From contig NC_015500.1 of NCBI RefSeq assembly GCF_000212415.1, positions 1,364,001 through 1,428,000 on the forward strand: a stretch of 64,000 bases of DNA, in the 5' to 3' direction. Numbering within the stretch: position 1 is the first letter of the stretch; each line of letters begins with the position of its first letter. This DNA is from Treponema brennaborense DSM 12168 (GTDB lineage: Bacteria > Spirochaetota > Spirochaetia > Treponematales > Treponemataceae). Both the position numbers and the translations under genes were made by a program. This document shows positions 14,878-23,194 of the stretch, one piece after another. The notes under the pieces are model-generated. The model was not told where the DNA came from. It ran no database searches and saw nothing but the letters and a program-made list of their open reading frames with translations.

Positions 14878-16914
14878 TTACTGTCCGCCTGAGCGGGTGT
14901 ACGCGGCAAGTCCGCCCGCGTTCAAAATGTCGCGGCTGCGTTTGGCGAGCGAATTGACGCCTGCGATCGTTTTCGTTCCCGATTTTCCGGTAACGGTGAT
15001 TTTGAAATCTTTTCCGGTTGCGAGCGCTTCACCGATGTTGCCGATTTCAAGCGTGTCGCCCGACTCTATGCGGTCGTAGTCGGCCGCGTCGGCAAACGTG
15101 ATCGGAATGATACCGTAATTGATCAGGTTCGCCTGATGAATGCGGGCGAACGATTTTACGATAACGGCGCGGACGCCTAAGTACATCGGACCGAGCGCGG
15201 CGTGTTCGCGGGAAGAACCCTGACCGTAGTTTTCTCCGCCGATGACGGCACAGCCGGAAAATCCGGTGCGTTCGGCGCGTTTGTAAAACTCCGTGTCGAT
15301 ACGTTCAAACGTGAATTTCGCTATTTCGGGAATGTTCGAGCGGAACGGCAGCACTTTGGTTCCGGCGGGCATGATGTCGTCGGTCGAAACGTTGTCGCCG
15401 GCTTTCAGCAGCACCGGCAGCGTCAGCGACTGTGCGGGAGCGGGGGAAGCCGGACACGGTTTGATGTTCGGCCCGCGCAGAATCTCAACCGCCGCCGCGG
15501 CTTTTTCGTCAAGCGGCGCAATAAGCATCCCGTCGTCGCTCGCCGCCCGAATAACGTCGGAAGCGTTCAAACGGTCGTCTTTTCCCGAAAGCAAGGTGAT
15601 TCTGCCGGTGCCCGTATACGTCGCGTCGTCGTAATCGAGCTTCGACGCGTCGGTAAAGACTCCGGTAACGGCCGCCGCCGCCGCCGTTTCCGGCGACACG
15701 AGATACACGTTTGCGTCGGTCGTGCCGCTTCTGCCTTTGAAGTTGCGGTTGAACGTTCGCAGCGAAACGCCTTCGGTGTTCGGCGCAAATCCCATGCCGA
15801 TGCACGGTCCGCACGCGCTTTCGAGAATGCGGAATCCGGCACGGATCAAGTCGCCGAGAATGCCCGCCTTTTCTGCCATGAGCAGCGTCGTGCGGCTTCC
15901 CGGCGCGATGCCTGCTTCCACACCCGGTGCGATATGCTTTCCGCGCACGATGGCGGCGACGGCCGCAAGATCGTCGAGCGAACTGTTCGTGCAGGAGCCG
16001 ATGCATACCTGAGTTACCGGTTTTCCCGCCAGCGACGCTACCGGCGCGACGGCGTCCGGGGAATGCGGCTGTGCGGCGAGCGGCTGCAAGGTACTTAAAT
16101 CTATTTCGATAATCTTATCGTATACGGCGCCTTCGTCGGCTTTCAGTTCTTTCCAGACGTCCGCGCGGCCCATCGCGGTGAGAAACGCTTTCGTAGCACC
16201 GTCCGACGGAAACACGCTGCACGTCGCGCCGAGTTCGGCACCCATATTGGTGATCGTCGCGCGCTGGGGAACGGTCAGCGATTCGACGCCGCTTCCGAAA
16301 TATTCGTATACGGCGCCGACGCCGCCTTTAACGGTTTCGCGCCGCAGCACTTCAAGAATGACGTCTTTCGCTCCGACGCCTTTACGCAGCGAGCCGGTCA
16401 GTTTTACGCCGTACACTTTGGGCATGGCCAAGTGAAACGCACCGCCGCCCATCGCGACGGCGACGTCGAGTCCGCCCGCGCCGATCGCTATCATACCGAT
16501 ACCGCCGCCGGTGGGGGTGTGCGAATCGGAACCGAGCAGCGTTTTGCCCGGTTCGCCGAATCGTTCCAGATGAACCTGATGACAGATACCGTTGCCGGCG
16601 CGGGAAAACCACAAGCCGTATTTTGCCGCAATGCTCTGTAAGTACCGGTGGTCGTCCATATTGCGGAAATCGGTCTGCAGCGTGTTGTGGTCTACGTATG
16701 AAACGGATACGTCCGTTTTGACGCGCGGAATGCCGATCGTTTCAAATTGCAGATACGTCATCGTACCGGTCGCGTCCTGCGTCAGCGTTTGGTCTATGCG
16801 GATAGCGATGTCGACTCCGCGTTCAATCGGATTTCCGCCGGTAAAATGCGTGTCAGGGCACGCCTGCGGAACTAAATGCGCTTGAATGATTTTTTCGGCT
16901 AATGTAAGAGCCAT
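14878..16914 (-). CDS. acnA: Aconitate hydratase
   Basis: Interconverts citrate and isocitrate using a 4Fe-4S cluster. 678 residues with the family motifs LLGSDSHTPTGGGIGMIAIGAGG, cluster cysteines in QVCIGSCTNSS and LESACGPCIGMG, and the C-terminal swivel domain with GGENYGQGSSREHAALGP carrying the substrate-binding serine. It is the shorter, mitochondrial-like type. Aconitase is missing from small-genome treponemes, so its presence suggests a larger metabolic range, possibly citrate-based glutamate synthesis (inference). GGAGG lies just before the ATG at 16914. A 10-bp inverted repeat lies over the probable promoter about 90 bp upstream. Confidence 0.95.
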   Translation of the reverse strand: MALTLAEKIIQAHLVPQACPDTHFTGGNPIERGVDIAIRIDQTLTQDATGTMTYLQFETIGIPRVKTDVSVSYVDHNTLQTDFRNMDDHRYLQSIAAKYGLWFSRAGNGICHQVHLERFGEPGKTLLGSDSHTPTGGGIGMIAIGAGGLDVAVAMGGGAFHLAMPKVYGVKLTGSLRKGVGAKDVILEVLRRETVKGGVGAVYEYFGSGVESLTVPQRATITNMGAELGATCSVFPSDGATKAFLTAMGRADVWKELKADEGAVYDKIIEIDLSTLQPLAAQPHSPDAVAPVASLAGKPVTQVCIGSCTNSSLDDLAAVAAIVRGKHIAPGVEAGIAPGSRTTLLMAEKAGILGDLIRAGFRILESACGPCIGMGFAPNTEGVSLRTFNRNFKGRSGTTDANVYLVSPETAAAAAVTGVFTDASKLDYDDATYTGTGRITLLSGKDDRLNASDVIRAASDDGMLIAPLDEKAAAAVEILRGPNIKPCPASPAPAQSLTLPVLLKAGDNVSTDDIMPAGTKVLPFRSNIPEIAKFTFERIDTEFYKRAERTGFSGCAVIGGENYGQGSSREHAALGPMYLGVRAVIVKSFARIHQANLINYGIIPITFADAADYDRIESGDTLEIGNIGEALATGKDFKITVTGKSGTKTIAGVNSLAKRSRDILNAGGLAAYTRSGGQ

Positions 16915-16998
16915 ACGTCCTCCTGTAAAACTTTTTTAGAGCAAACTGAAAAGGCAGCCACCGCGGCGTTTATCCGTCCTTTCGCTCGAAAAATCCGA

Positions 16999-17034
16999 CG
17001 GTTGCGGTATAGTACGCCGGGCGCACCGCAACCG
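16999..17034. promoter_or_regulatory. Inverted repeat over the probable aconitase promoter
   Basis: CGGTTGCGGT (16999-17008) and ACCGCAACCG (17025-17034) are perfect inverted repeats 16 nt apart. On the minus strand, a weak promoter TTACCG-18-TACTAT (17033-17038 and 17009-17014) lies across them. The rest of the 310-bp gap (16915-17224) holds the rpoZ promoter and short GCCGGCG repeats at 17105-17155, with no gene that I can support. Confidence 0.55.
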
Positions 17035-17160
17035 GTAAAAACTGTGTGCTTCCATATTACCCTATTTGAGCGGGGTTGTACAATACGGAGCCCGCCTGAA
17101 AATCCGGCGGCGCGGAAAGGCGGAAATGCCGGCGTGAGCCGAAAATGCCGGCGGCAGTAC

Positions 17161-17189
17161 TTTACACGATATCGGCACTATGCTATTAT
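17161..17189 (+). promoter_or_regulatory. Promoter of the omega-like subunit and miaA
   Basis: TTTACA (17161-17166), a 17-bp spacer and TATTAT (17184-17189), each one base from consensus. The leader is about 28 nt and carries TAGGAG before the ATG. Confidence 0.8.
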
Positions 17190-17224
17190 TATAGAACATA
17201 TTCGTTTTATTTATAGGAGATACC

Positions 17225-17416
17225 ATGATTTTTCCGTTAGAGCAGCTTATAAAATTTAAAGATAATATTTATGAAATCACCTGTGCGTCCAGCCGGCGTG
17301 CGTATCAGCTTTCGATGGTTAACGATCCGATTATTGAAAAAAACGACGGCAAAGTCGTTTCAATCGCCGCCCGGCAGCTTTTTACCAATGAAGTACAGTT
17401 CCGTATTGAACAATAG
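17225..17416 (+). CDS. rpoZ: RNA polymerase omega-like subunit
   Basis: A 63-residue protein. It reads MIFPLEQLIKFKDNIYEITC then SRRAYQLSMV and ends KVVSIAARQLFTNEVQFRIE. The order of a short helix, the xxRAxQL segment and a basic/hydrophobic segment fits the small omega subunit that helps RNA polymerase assembly, where the equivalent stretch is RVRQLA-like. The match is to a short family, so confidence is moderate. TAGGAG lies 5 nt before the ATG. Its stop codon overlaps the GTG start of miaA by one base (TAGTG). Confidence 0.7.
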   Translation: MIFPLEQLIKFKDNIYEITCASSRRAYQLSMVNDPIIEKNDGKVVSIAARQLFTNEVQFRIEQ

Positions 17417-18411
17417 TGAACATCTCTGAAACGAACGGAACCGGCGGCTTGCCGGTTCTTGTCATTTTTGCCCCCACTGCCTGCGGTAAGACGTCGTTGG
17501 CGCTTTCCCTGTTCGGAAAACACGCCGATTCGCCGCTTGCGGGCCGAGCGGAGGTCGTCAGCGCCGATTCCATGCAGGTGTACAAAGGCATGGATATCGG
17601 TACGGCAAAGCCCGACGCCGCGCTTCGGGCGGAACTCCCGCATCATTTACTGGACGTGTACGAGCCGAGCGAACCTTTTTCCGCCGGAGATTTCGTGCGC
17701 TGCGCGGATGAAGCGTGCCGCGATATCTTCAGACGCGGAAAACTTCCGCTCGTTATGGGCGGCACCGGATTTTATATACGGAATTTTCTGTGCGGACTGC
17801 CGCCGACTCCCGAATCTGACGGTACGCTGCGTTCCGCCTTGCAGGCGCGGCTTCGGGCGGAAGGCGCGTCCGCACTGTACGCCGAATTGCAGGCGGCGGA
17901 TCCGGTCAGCGCCGCCCGTATTCACCCGAACGACGAATACCGCATCGTGCGCGCGCTTGAAGTATGCGCGGCGAGCGGAAAACCGCTCAGTTCGTTTCCC
18001 GTGACCGCCGAAACCCGGAGCGGATTCCGGTTTTGCACGATAATTTTGCAGCGCGACCGGCAGGAACTGTACGGCCGCATAGACGCGCGCGTTGACGAAA
18101 TGTTCACCGCGGGACTCGTGCAAGAGGTGGAGCGCCTGATACGCGGCGGCGTTCGCTCGGACGATCCGGGAATGCAGGCGATAGGTTACCGCGAATTCCT
18201 GTTTCCCGAAATCCGTGCGATACCGTCGGAGGCCGAACGAACCGCTGCGCTCAAAGAGCTGATACGCCGCGACAGCCGCCGGTACGCAAAGCGGCAGTAT
18301 ACGTTCTGCCGCGGAATTCCCGGTGCGGAGTACGTGCACGCCGACGACGCTGCCCGGATAACGGAGAAAATACTTTCCTTTTATGTTGCTTCCGGTCTTG
18401 ACGTAAATTAA
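17416..18411 (+). CDS. miaA: MiaA, tRNA dimethylallyltransferase
   Basis: Transfers a dimethylallyl group to A37 of tRNAs that read UNN codons. 331 residues. The P-loop is APTACGKT rather than the usual GPTASGKS/T. Next come SADSMQVYKGMDIGTAKP (catalytic Asp) and PHHLLDVYEP, then VMGGTGFYIRNFL, and late HPNDEYRIVRALEV and AIGYREF. The substrate dimethylallyl diphosphate comes from the isoprenoid pathway, whose dxs and ispG genes are also in this window. Start is a GTG overlapping the upstream stop. The promoter of the next gene lies in its last codons. Confidence 0.93.
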   Translation: MNISETNGTGGLPVLVIFAPTACGKTSLALSLFGKHADSPLAGRAEVVSADSMQVYKGMDIGTAKPDAALRAELPHHLLDVYEPSEPFSAGDFVRCADEACRDIFRRGKLPLVMGGTGFYIRNFLCGLPPTPESDGTLRSALQARLRAEGASALYAELQAADPVSAARIHPNDEYRIVRALEVCAASGKPLSSFPVTAETRSGFRFCTIILQRDRQELYGRIDARVDEMFTAGLVQEVERLIRGGVRSDDPGMQAIGYREFLFPEIRAIPSEAERTAALKELIRRDSRRYAKRQYTFCRGIPGAEYVHADDAARITEKILSFYVASGLDVN

Positions 18412-18426
18412 TTTTTGATAGATAAT
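18398..18426 (+). promoter_or_regulatory. Promoter of the 29-residue ribosomal protein gene
   Basis: TTGACG (18398-18403), a 17-bp spacer and GATAAT (18421-18426). The -35 lies within the last codons of miaA. Confidence 0.7.
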
Positions 18427-18455
18427 AATAGCAGTTTTCAATAAGGAGTGCCATT

Positions 18456-18545
18456 GTGCCTTGCGGAAAAAAAAGAAAGCGTCAAAAGATTTCCACACAT
18501 AAGCGTAAGAAGAAGCTGAGACGGAATCGGCATAAGAACAAGTAA
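18456..18545 (+). CDS. AURKAIP1/COX24-family small ribosomal protein (29 aa)
   Basis: A very short, highly basic protein, MPCGKKRKRQKISTHKRKKK continuing LRRNRHKNK. Its Lys/Arg/His pattern (K-R-K-K-x-L-R-R-N-R) is that of the AURKAIP1/COX24 family, which includes mitochondrial mS38 and the mycobacterial bS22 protein at the small ribosomal subunit. The start is GTG at 18456, with AAGGAG 7 nt upstream. It has a strong promoter and a rho-independent terminator, so it forms a single-gene unit. It is too short for most gene finders. Confidence 0.88.
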   Translation: MPCGKKRKRQKISTHKRKKKLRRNRHKNK

Positions 18546-18598
18546 TTGTTCCCCGGTATTCCGGTGTTATGTGTCCTCAATTGACTATGCCAATGAAG

Positions 18599-18646
18599 AA
18601 GACCGTAGCTTTGGTTGTTTTCAACACAAACTGCGGTCTTTTTTTT
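18599..18646 (+). terminator. Terminator after the small ribosomal protein
   Basis: AAGACCG (18599-18605) pairs with CGGTCTT (18634-18640), with inner pairing GGTTG/CAAC, followed by eight or more T. Confidence 0.85.
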
Positions 18647-18683
18647 GGCAAATAATTATGTTCGAGTTCGGAGTTATAATACG

Positions 18684-20564
18684 ATTTTACCTGATATACG
18701 TTCGCCGGCGGATCTGAAAAAGCTCGACAAAAAAGACTTGATCCTTTTGGCGAAAGAAATACGGAAAAAAATTATAGAAGTTGTCGGTAAGAACGGCGGA
18801 CATTTGGCAAGCAATCTCGGCGTAGTGGAACTGACTATCGCCCTGCATCGGGTATTCGACAGTCCTGCGGATGCGTTCGTTTGGGACGTCAGCCATCAGT
18901 GTTACGCCCATAAACTGCTGACGGGAAGATACGATTCGTTCGATACGCTCCGTAAAAAAGACGGTGTCTCCGGATTTACGAAGCGCGCGGAGAGCGAGCA
19001 TGATTTTTTTGACGCCGGCCATTCTTCTACGTCGGTGTCGTCCGCGCTCGGATTATTAACCGGCCGGGCGCTTCGGCATCAGGACGGTAAAGTTATCGCC
19101 GTTATCGGTGACGGCGCGCTTACCGGCGGTATGGCTATGGAAGCGCTTTCTCACGCCGGACAGATTTCAAAAAATCTCATCGTCATTCTGAACGATAATC
19201 AGATGTCCATCAGCAGAAATACCGGATCGTTGTCTCGGTATTTGAGCCGCCTCACGATGACCGCTTCGTATCAGACTTTCAGGTTCAACATAGACCGCTT
19301 CGTCGGCAAACTGCCGTTTATCAACACGTATTTTACGAAATTCATTTTCCGTTTCAAGCGATCGCTTAAAGCGCTTTTATATCAGAATAATTTGTTCGTC
19401 GAACTCGGATTTGAATACGTCGGGCCGCTGAACGGCCATAACACGGAAGAACTGGAACGGGTTTTTTCGCACGTGAAAAAACTGAACAGACCCGTCGTCG
19501 TGCACGTGGTGACCAAAAAAGGCCGCGGCTACAGTCCTGCGGAAAACGATCCGGCGGCTTTTCACGGTATCGGGCCGTTTTGCATTTCGGACGGTACCGT
19601 TGAAAAATTCGATACGCTCAGTTTTACCGAAGCTTTTTCCGCCGCGCTGCTCGACATTGCGGCCAAAGACAGCCGCGTGGTCGCCATCACGGCGGCGATG
19701 GCAAAGGGGACGGGTTTGGGGCCGTTTGCGCGTCATTATCCGGATCGGTTTTTCGACGTGGGCATCGCCGAGCAGCACGCCGTTACGTTTGCCGGCGGAT
19801 TGTCGGCTGCGGGTATCGTTCCGGTAACGGCCATTTATTCCACGTTCATGCAGCGCGCGATCGATCAGCTGATTCACGACATCGCGCTGCCGGCGGCTCC
19901 GTCGGTGTTCGTACTCGACCGCGCCGGCGCCGTTCCCGACGACGGTGAAACGCATCAGGGAGCGTTCGACATCGCGCTTATCAGACCGGTACCGAATATG
20001 ATCATGCTGGCGCCGGCTTCCGCGGCGGAACTCGGTTTGTGTCTCGGCTGGGCCGTCGGCCGGTCGGCGCCGGTCGTTATCAGATATCCGAAATCGACGT
20101 GCCCTTCGGAACAGGTCTGCTTTTCACAGCCGCTGCGGGAAGGCCGCGGCGTACTGCTTCCGTACGAGGAATTCGCGCCGGTCGCCGTTTCGGGCAAGGC
20201 CCGCGTGCTGCTCGTGTGTACCGGCGGCATTTTTGCCGAAGTGCTCGCTGCCGCCCGTTCTCTTTCGCTGCAGAATATTGCAGCCGATATATACAATATC
20301 AGATTCATCAAACCGGTTGATACGGCGTATTTCGTTGACACCGCCGAACCGTACGGAACGGTCGTCTTTGTAGAAGACGGCGTCGTGACCGGCGGAATCG
20401 GGCGTCAATTGGAACTTTCGCTGTCCGAAGCCGGTTTGCAAAAAAAAACAGCGGTGCTCGGCTTGCCTGACGCATTTCTGGCGCAGGGAAAACGTGCGGA
20501 AATTCTTGCCGACGCGGGACTGTCTCCCGAACATATAGCCGCCATCGCAAGGAGCATTTTATGA
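18684..20564 (+). CDS. dxs: Dxs, 1-deoxy-D-xylulose-5-phosphate synthase
   Basis: A thiamine diphosphate enzyme joining pyruvate and glyceraldehyde 3-phosphate, the first step of the MEP isoprenoid pathway. Motifs include GGHLASNLGVVELTIALH, FVWDVSHQCYAHKLLTG, the ThDP motif IGDGALTGGMAMEAL with NDNQMSIS, and the transketolase domain with GIAEQHAVTFAGGL. The start is unclear. Homologues begin 5-6 residues before the IRSP segment, but no ATG, GTG or TTG exists there in frame. The site given is ATT at 18684, which has GGAG 10 nt upstream; ACG at 18681 and TTG at 18645 (inside the preceding terminator) are alternatives. It heads an operon through truA. Confidence 0.9.
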   Translation: MLPDIRSPADLKKLDKKDLILLAKEIRKKIIEVVGKNGGHLASNLGVVELTIALHRVFDSPADAFVWDVSHQCYAHKLLTGRYDSFDTLRKKDGVSGFTKRAESEHDFFDAGHSSTSVSSALGLLTGRALRHQDGKVIAVIGDGALTGGMAMEALSHAGQISKNLIVILNDNQMSISRNTGSLSRYLSRLTMTASYQTFRFNIDRFVGKLPFINTYFTKFIFRFKRSLKALLYQNNLFVELGFEYVGPLNGHNTEELERVFSHVKKLNRPVVVHVVTKKGRGYSPAENDPAAFHGIGPFCISDGTVEKFDTLSFTEAFSAALLDIAAKDSRVVAITAAMAKGTGLGPFARHYPDRFFDVGIAEQHAVTFAGGLSAAGIVPVTAIYSTFMQRAIDQLIHDIALPAAPSVFVLDRAGAVPDDGETHQGAFDIALIRPVPNMIMLAPASAAELGLCLGWAVGRSAPVVIRYPKSTCPSEQVCFSQPLREGRGVLLPYEEFAPVAVSGKARVLLVCTGGIFAEVLAAARSLSLQNIAADIYNIRFIKPVDTAYFVDTAEPYGTVVFVEDGVVTGGIGRQLELSLSEAGLQKKTAVLGLPDAFLAQGKRAEILADAGLSPEHIAAIARSIL

Positions 20565-21412
20565 AACAAACGTTGCCGCTGCGGTGTCACGCAGGAATTG
20601 AAGAGTGCCGGATTTCCACCGAACTTCCGGCTTTCGTTATGGGGATCATAAACGTTACCCCCGATTCGTTCTGGGAGGGCAGCCGGAGTTTCCGCACTGA
20701 TGCGGCGGAAAAAGCTCTCGAAATGATTGCCGGCGGAGCCGATGTCATAGATATCGGCGGCGAGTCGAGCCGTCCCGGAGCGGCGTACGTCGGTGCCGAT
20801 GAAGAACTGCGGAGAATCCTTCCGGTTATTGAAGAGATCCGCCGTCATTCCGACTGTCCGATTTCCGTCGATACGCGCAAAAAAACGGTTATGCAGGCGG
20901 CGCATGAAGCAGGCGCCGACATACTGAACGACATTTCGGCACTTGAAGACGATCCCGAGCTCGGTCCGTACGCCGCGGCCGAAAAAATTCCGGTAATTCT
21001 TATGCACAAACGCGGAATTCCTGCTATAATGCAAAATAATACCGCGTATGAAAACGTATTTGAAGAAGTGGATTCGTATCTTCGGCAGCGGGCGCAGTAC
21101 GCGCTGCAGTGCGGTATTGCCGAAGACAGAATCATCCTCGATCCCGGTATCGGATTCGGTAAAGATTTTGCCGCCAACCGGACGCTCATCCTGCGCTGCG
21201 GTGAATTGGGCGGCGGTCGGTTTCCGGTACTGATGGCGCTGTCGCGAAAAACGTGCGTCGGGGACATGACCGGAAAATCGATTGCGGATCGGCTTGCGGG
21301 AACGCTTGCCGCAAACCTGCTTTCCGTTCAGAACGGTGCGGTGATTCTCAGAGTTCACGACGTGAAAGAAACACGCGATATGCTGTGTGTAATGGAGAAA
21401 CTGCGGCGGTGA
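20561..21412 (+). CDS. folP: FolP, dihydropteroate synthase
   Basis: Condenses p-aminobenzoate with hydroxymethyl-dihydropterin diphosphate in folate synthesis. 283 residues. Signatures are VMGIINVTPDSFWEGSR at the N-terminus, DVIDIGGESSRPGA, ISVDTRKKTVM, ILNDISAL, DPGIGFGKDFAANRTLI and ending RVHDVKETRDML. TIM-barrel, cytoplasmic. Its ATG overlaps the dxs stop by 4 bp and its stop overlaps the cdaA start by 4 bp. Confidence 0.95.
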   Translation: MKQTLPLRCHAGIEECRISTELPAFVMGIINVTPDSFWEGSRSFRTDAAEKALEMIAGGADVIDIGGESSRPGAAYVGADEELRRILPVIEEIRRHSDCPISVDTRKKTVMQAAHEAGADILNDISALEDDPELGPYAAAEKIPVILMHKRGIPAIMQNNTAYENVFEEVDSYLRQRAQYALQCGIAEDRIILDPGIGFGKDFAANRTLILRCGELGGGRFPVLMALSRKTCVGDMTGKSIADRLAGTLAANLLSVQNGAVILRVHDVKETRDMLCVMEKLRR

Positions 21413-22224
21413 ATACTTTCAACATTTTCCAGAATGCGTATAATTACATCCGGCCGGTATTGGACGTCGGCGTTCTGACTTTGGTGCTTTATAAAGCGTA
21501 TGAAGTTTTCGTCAAGACGAACGGTATGCATTTGATCAAAGCCGGTATCATGCTCGCCGTCGCGTATGCCGCCGCGGTCATTTTGGATTTATCCGCGCTG
21601 CTGTGGCTGCTCAATATCGTCGCGCCGAGTTTGCTGGTCGGTTTTGCGATCGTTTTTCAGCCCGAACTGCGCAAGGTTTTTTTGAAGCTGGGGCAGGGCG
21701 AATGGTTTGCGTTCGGCCACCGTTCGCGGCACACCTACGTTGATTCCGTGCTGATTGCGGCGGAAACGCTGTCCAATCAGCGGCGCGGTATGCTGGCTGT
21801 GTTCGTCCGCCATACGGGACTGAAAGATATCATTGAAACCGGACAGCGGCTGAATGCCGATCTGTCTTCCAGTCTGCTCGTTACGATATTCGGGCACGAT
21901 ACGCCCATGCACGACGGTGCCGTTATCATTCAGGGCGGAAAAGTACTGGCCGCCGGCTGTTTTCTGCCGCTGTCCGAGCAGTACGACATTAAAAAGACGT
22001 TCGGAACTCGTCACCGCGCCGCGCTCGGCGTCTCGGAAGAAACGGATGCGCTCGTCCTTGTCGTGTCGGAAGAAAGCGGCGCTATCAGTCTCGCTTACGA
22101 TTCCAAACTGTATTACGACCTTACGATGGAGCAGCTGACCAAAACGCTTGAAAGTCAGCTGGAGATAACTCCCGATGATATAACGCAGGAGGATGATTCC
22201 CATGAAAATCAGGCCGTTCTTTGA
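21409..22224 (+). CDS. cdaA: CdaA, diadenylate cyclase (c-di-AMP synthase)
   Basis: Makes cyclic di-AMP from two ATP at the membrane. 271 residues from the GTG at 21409. The N-terminal third has hydrophobic helices (LDVGVLTLVLYKAY, AGIMLAVAYAAAVILDLS, NIVAPSLLVGFAIVF). The DAC domain carries the catalytic DGA motif in PMHDGAVIIQGGK and the RHR motif in FGTRHRAALGVSEE. The start overlaps the folP stop (GTGA) and the next gene, its regulator CdaR, begins inside its 3' end. This is the widespread cdaA-cdaR arrangement. Confidence 0.95.
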   Translation: MNTFNIFQNAYNYIRPVLDVGVLTLVLYKAYEVFVKTNGMHLIKAGIMLAVAYAAAVILDLSALLWLLNIVAPSLLVGFAIVFQPELRKVFLKLGQGEWFAFGHRSRHTYVDSVLIAAETLSNQRRGMLAVFVRHTGLKDIIETGQRLNADLSSSLLVTIFGHDTPMHDGAVIIQGGKVLAAGCFLPLSEQYDIKKTFGTRHRAALGVSEETDALVLVVSEESGAISLAYDSKLYYDLTMEQLTKTLESQLEITPDDITQEDDSHENQAVL

Positions 22225-23179
22225 AAAATGCGTAAACAACTGGCCTGCAAAGGTTATTTGTCTGGTGCTGGCCGTTCTCCTGTATTTTTTTTATCATTTG
22301 ACGACGCTCGATACGAAAATAATCGCGGTTCCCTTGTCGGTGTCGGCGCAGGGAAACATGCTGCCTGCCGAATTCACCGATTCGTCCGTGCGCGTAACGC
22401 TGCGCGGCAAAAGCGACGAGATCGCCCGTATTAAAAGCGGCGATATTTCGGCGTATCTCGATATCGACACGTATACCGTCAGCGGCCGCTACGACGTTCC
22501 GGTGCAGATCAAACTCGATCCGACGCTGATGGTCATCGAGCCGCTTGAAGTGAAAGTTTCTCCCGTCGTCGTGTCGATGGATATATCGGAGCGCGCGTTC
22601 GTGCAGGTTCCCGTTTCGGCGAACATACAGGGCAGCGTTGCGGCCGGGTATCAGATAACTGCGGTCAGCGTAACGCCTTCGACGGTGCTGATGACCGGCG
22701 CCGAACGGATCATAAAAGCCGTTTCTTCCGTGTATTCCGATTCCGTTTCCGCCGACGGTAAAACGGCGTCCTTTTCACAGTCCGTGCCGGTTTTGAACCG
22801 GAACGCGCTGATATCGTTCGCGGGCGACCGGAACGTCGACGTTTCGGTTACGGTGGAGCCGGTCAAGCTGACCCGTTCGTTTGAAAATCAGCCCGTATAT
22901 CTGTACGGACTGCCGGCGGAGTTGGAAGCGGCCTGCGAGCCGGCTGCCGTTTCTTTTACACTGAACGGGAATCAGCTTTCCCTTGAATCGTATAAACCTG
23001 AACTGTACACCGCGCGAGCCGACTGTTCCAAGCTGTCGGCTGCCGGAACGTACGAAGTACCGCTCGAACTTGCCGTTCCTGCCGGAGTTTCCGTCGTGTC
23101 GAAAACGGCGGAAACCGTGTCCGTAACGGTCACTGCGGCGGCGAATAACGATGATTCCGAGCCGAATATTTACGAATAG
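22202..23179 (+). CDS. cdaR: CdaR-like YbbR-domain protein, regulator of CdaA
   Basis: About 325 residues. One N-terminal membrane helix (AKVICLVLAVLLYFFYHL) anchors a periplasmic part built of repeated YbbR domains, visible as recurring short strands such as SVRVTLRGKSDEI and VQVPVSANIQGSVAAGYQI. CdaR proteins bind CdaA and tune c-di-AMP output. ATG at 22202 is preferred to ATG at 22193 because AGGAGG at 22187-22192 is then 9 nt away. The gene overlaps cdaA by 23 bp. Confidence 0.88.
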   Translation: MKIRPFFEKCVNNWPAKVICLVLAVLLYFFYHLTTLDTKIIAVPLSVSAQGNMLPAEFTDSSVRVTLRGKSDEIARIKSGDISAYLDIDTYTVSGRYDVPVQIKLDPTLMVIEPLEVKVSPVVVSMDISERAFVQVPVSANIQGSVAAGYQITAVSVTPSTVLMTGAERIIKAVSSVYSDSVSADGKTASFSQSVPVLNRNALISFAGDRNVDVSVTVEPVKLTRSFENQPVYLYGLPAELEAACEPAAVSFTLNGNQLSLESYKPELYTARADCSKLSAAGTYEVPLELAVPAGVSVVSKTAETVSVTVTAAANNDDSEPNIYE

Positions 23180-23194
23180 GCAGGACCGGCACGG

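Noticed and set aside
17002-17259. An 85-codon ORF in the gap before rpoZ
   Set aside because: It runs through the rpoZ promoter and start, has no ribosome site and no recognisable features.
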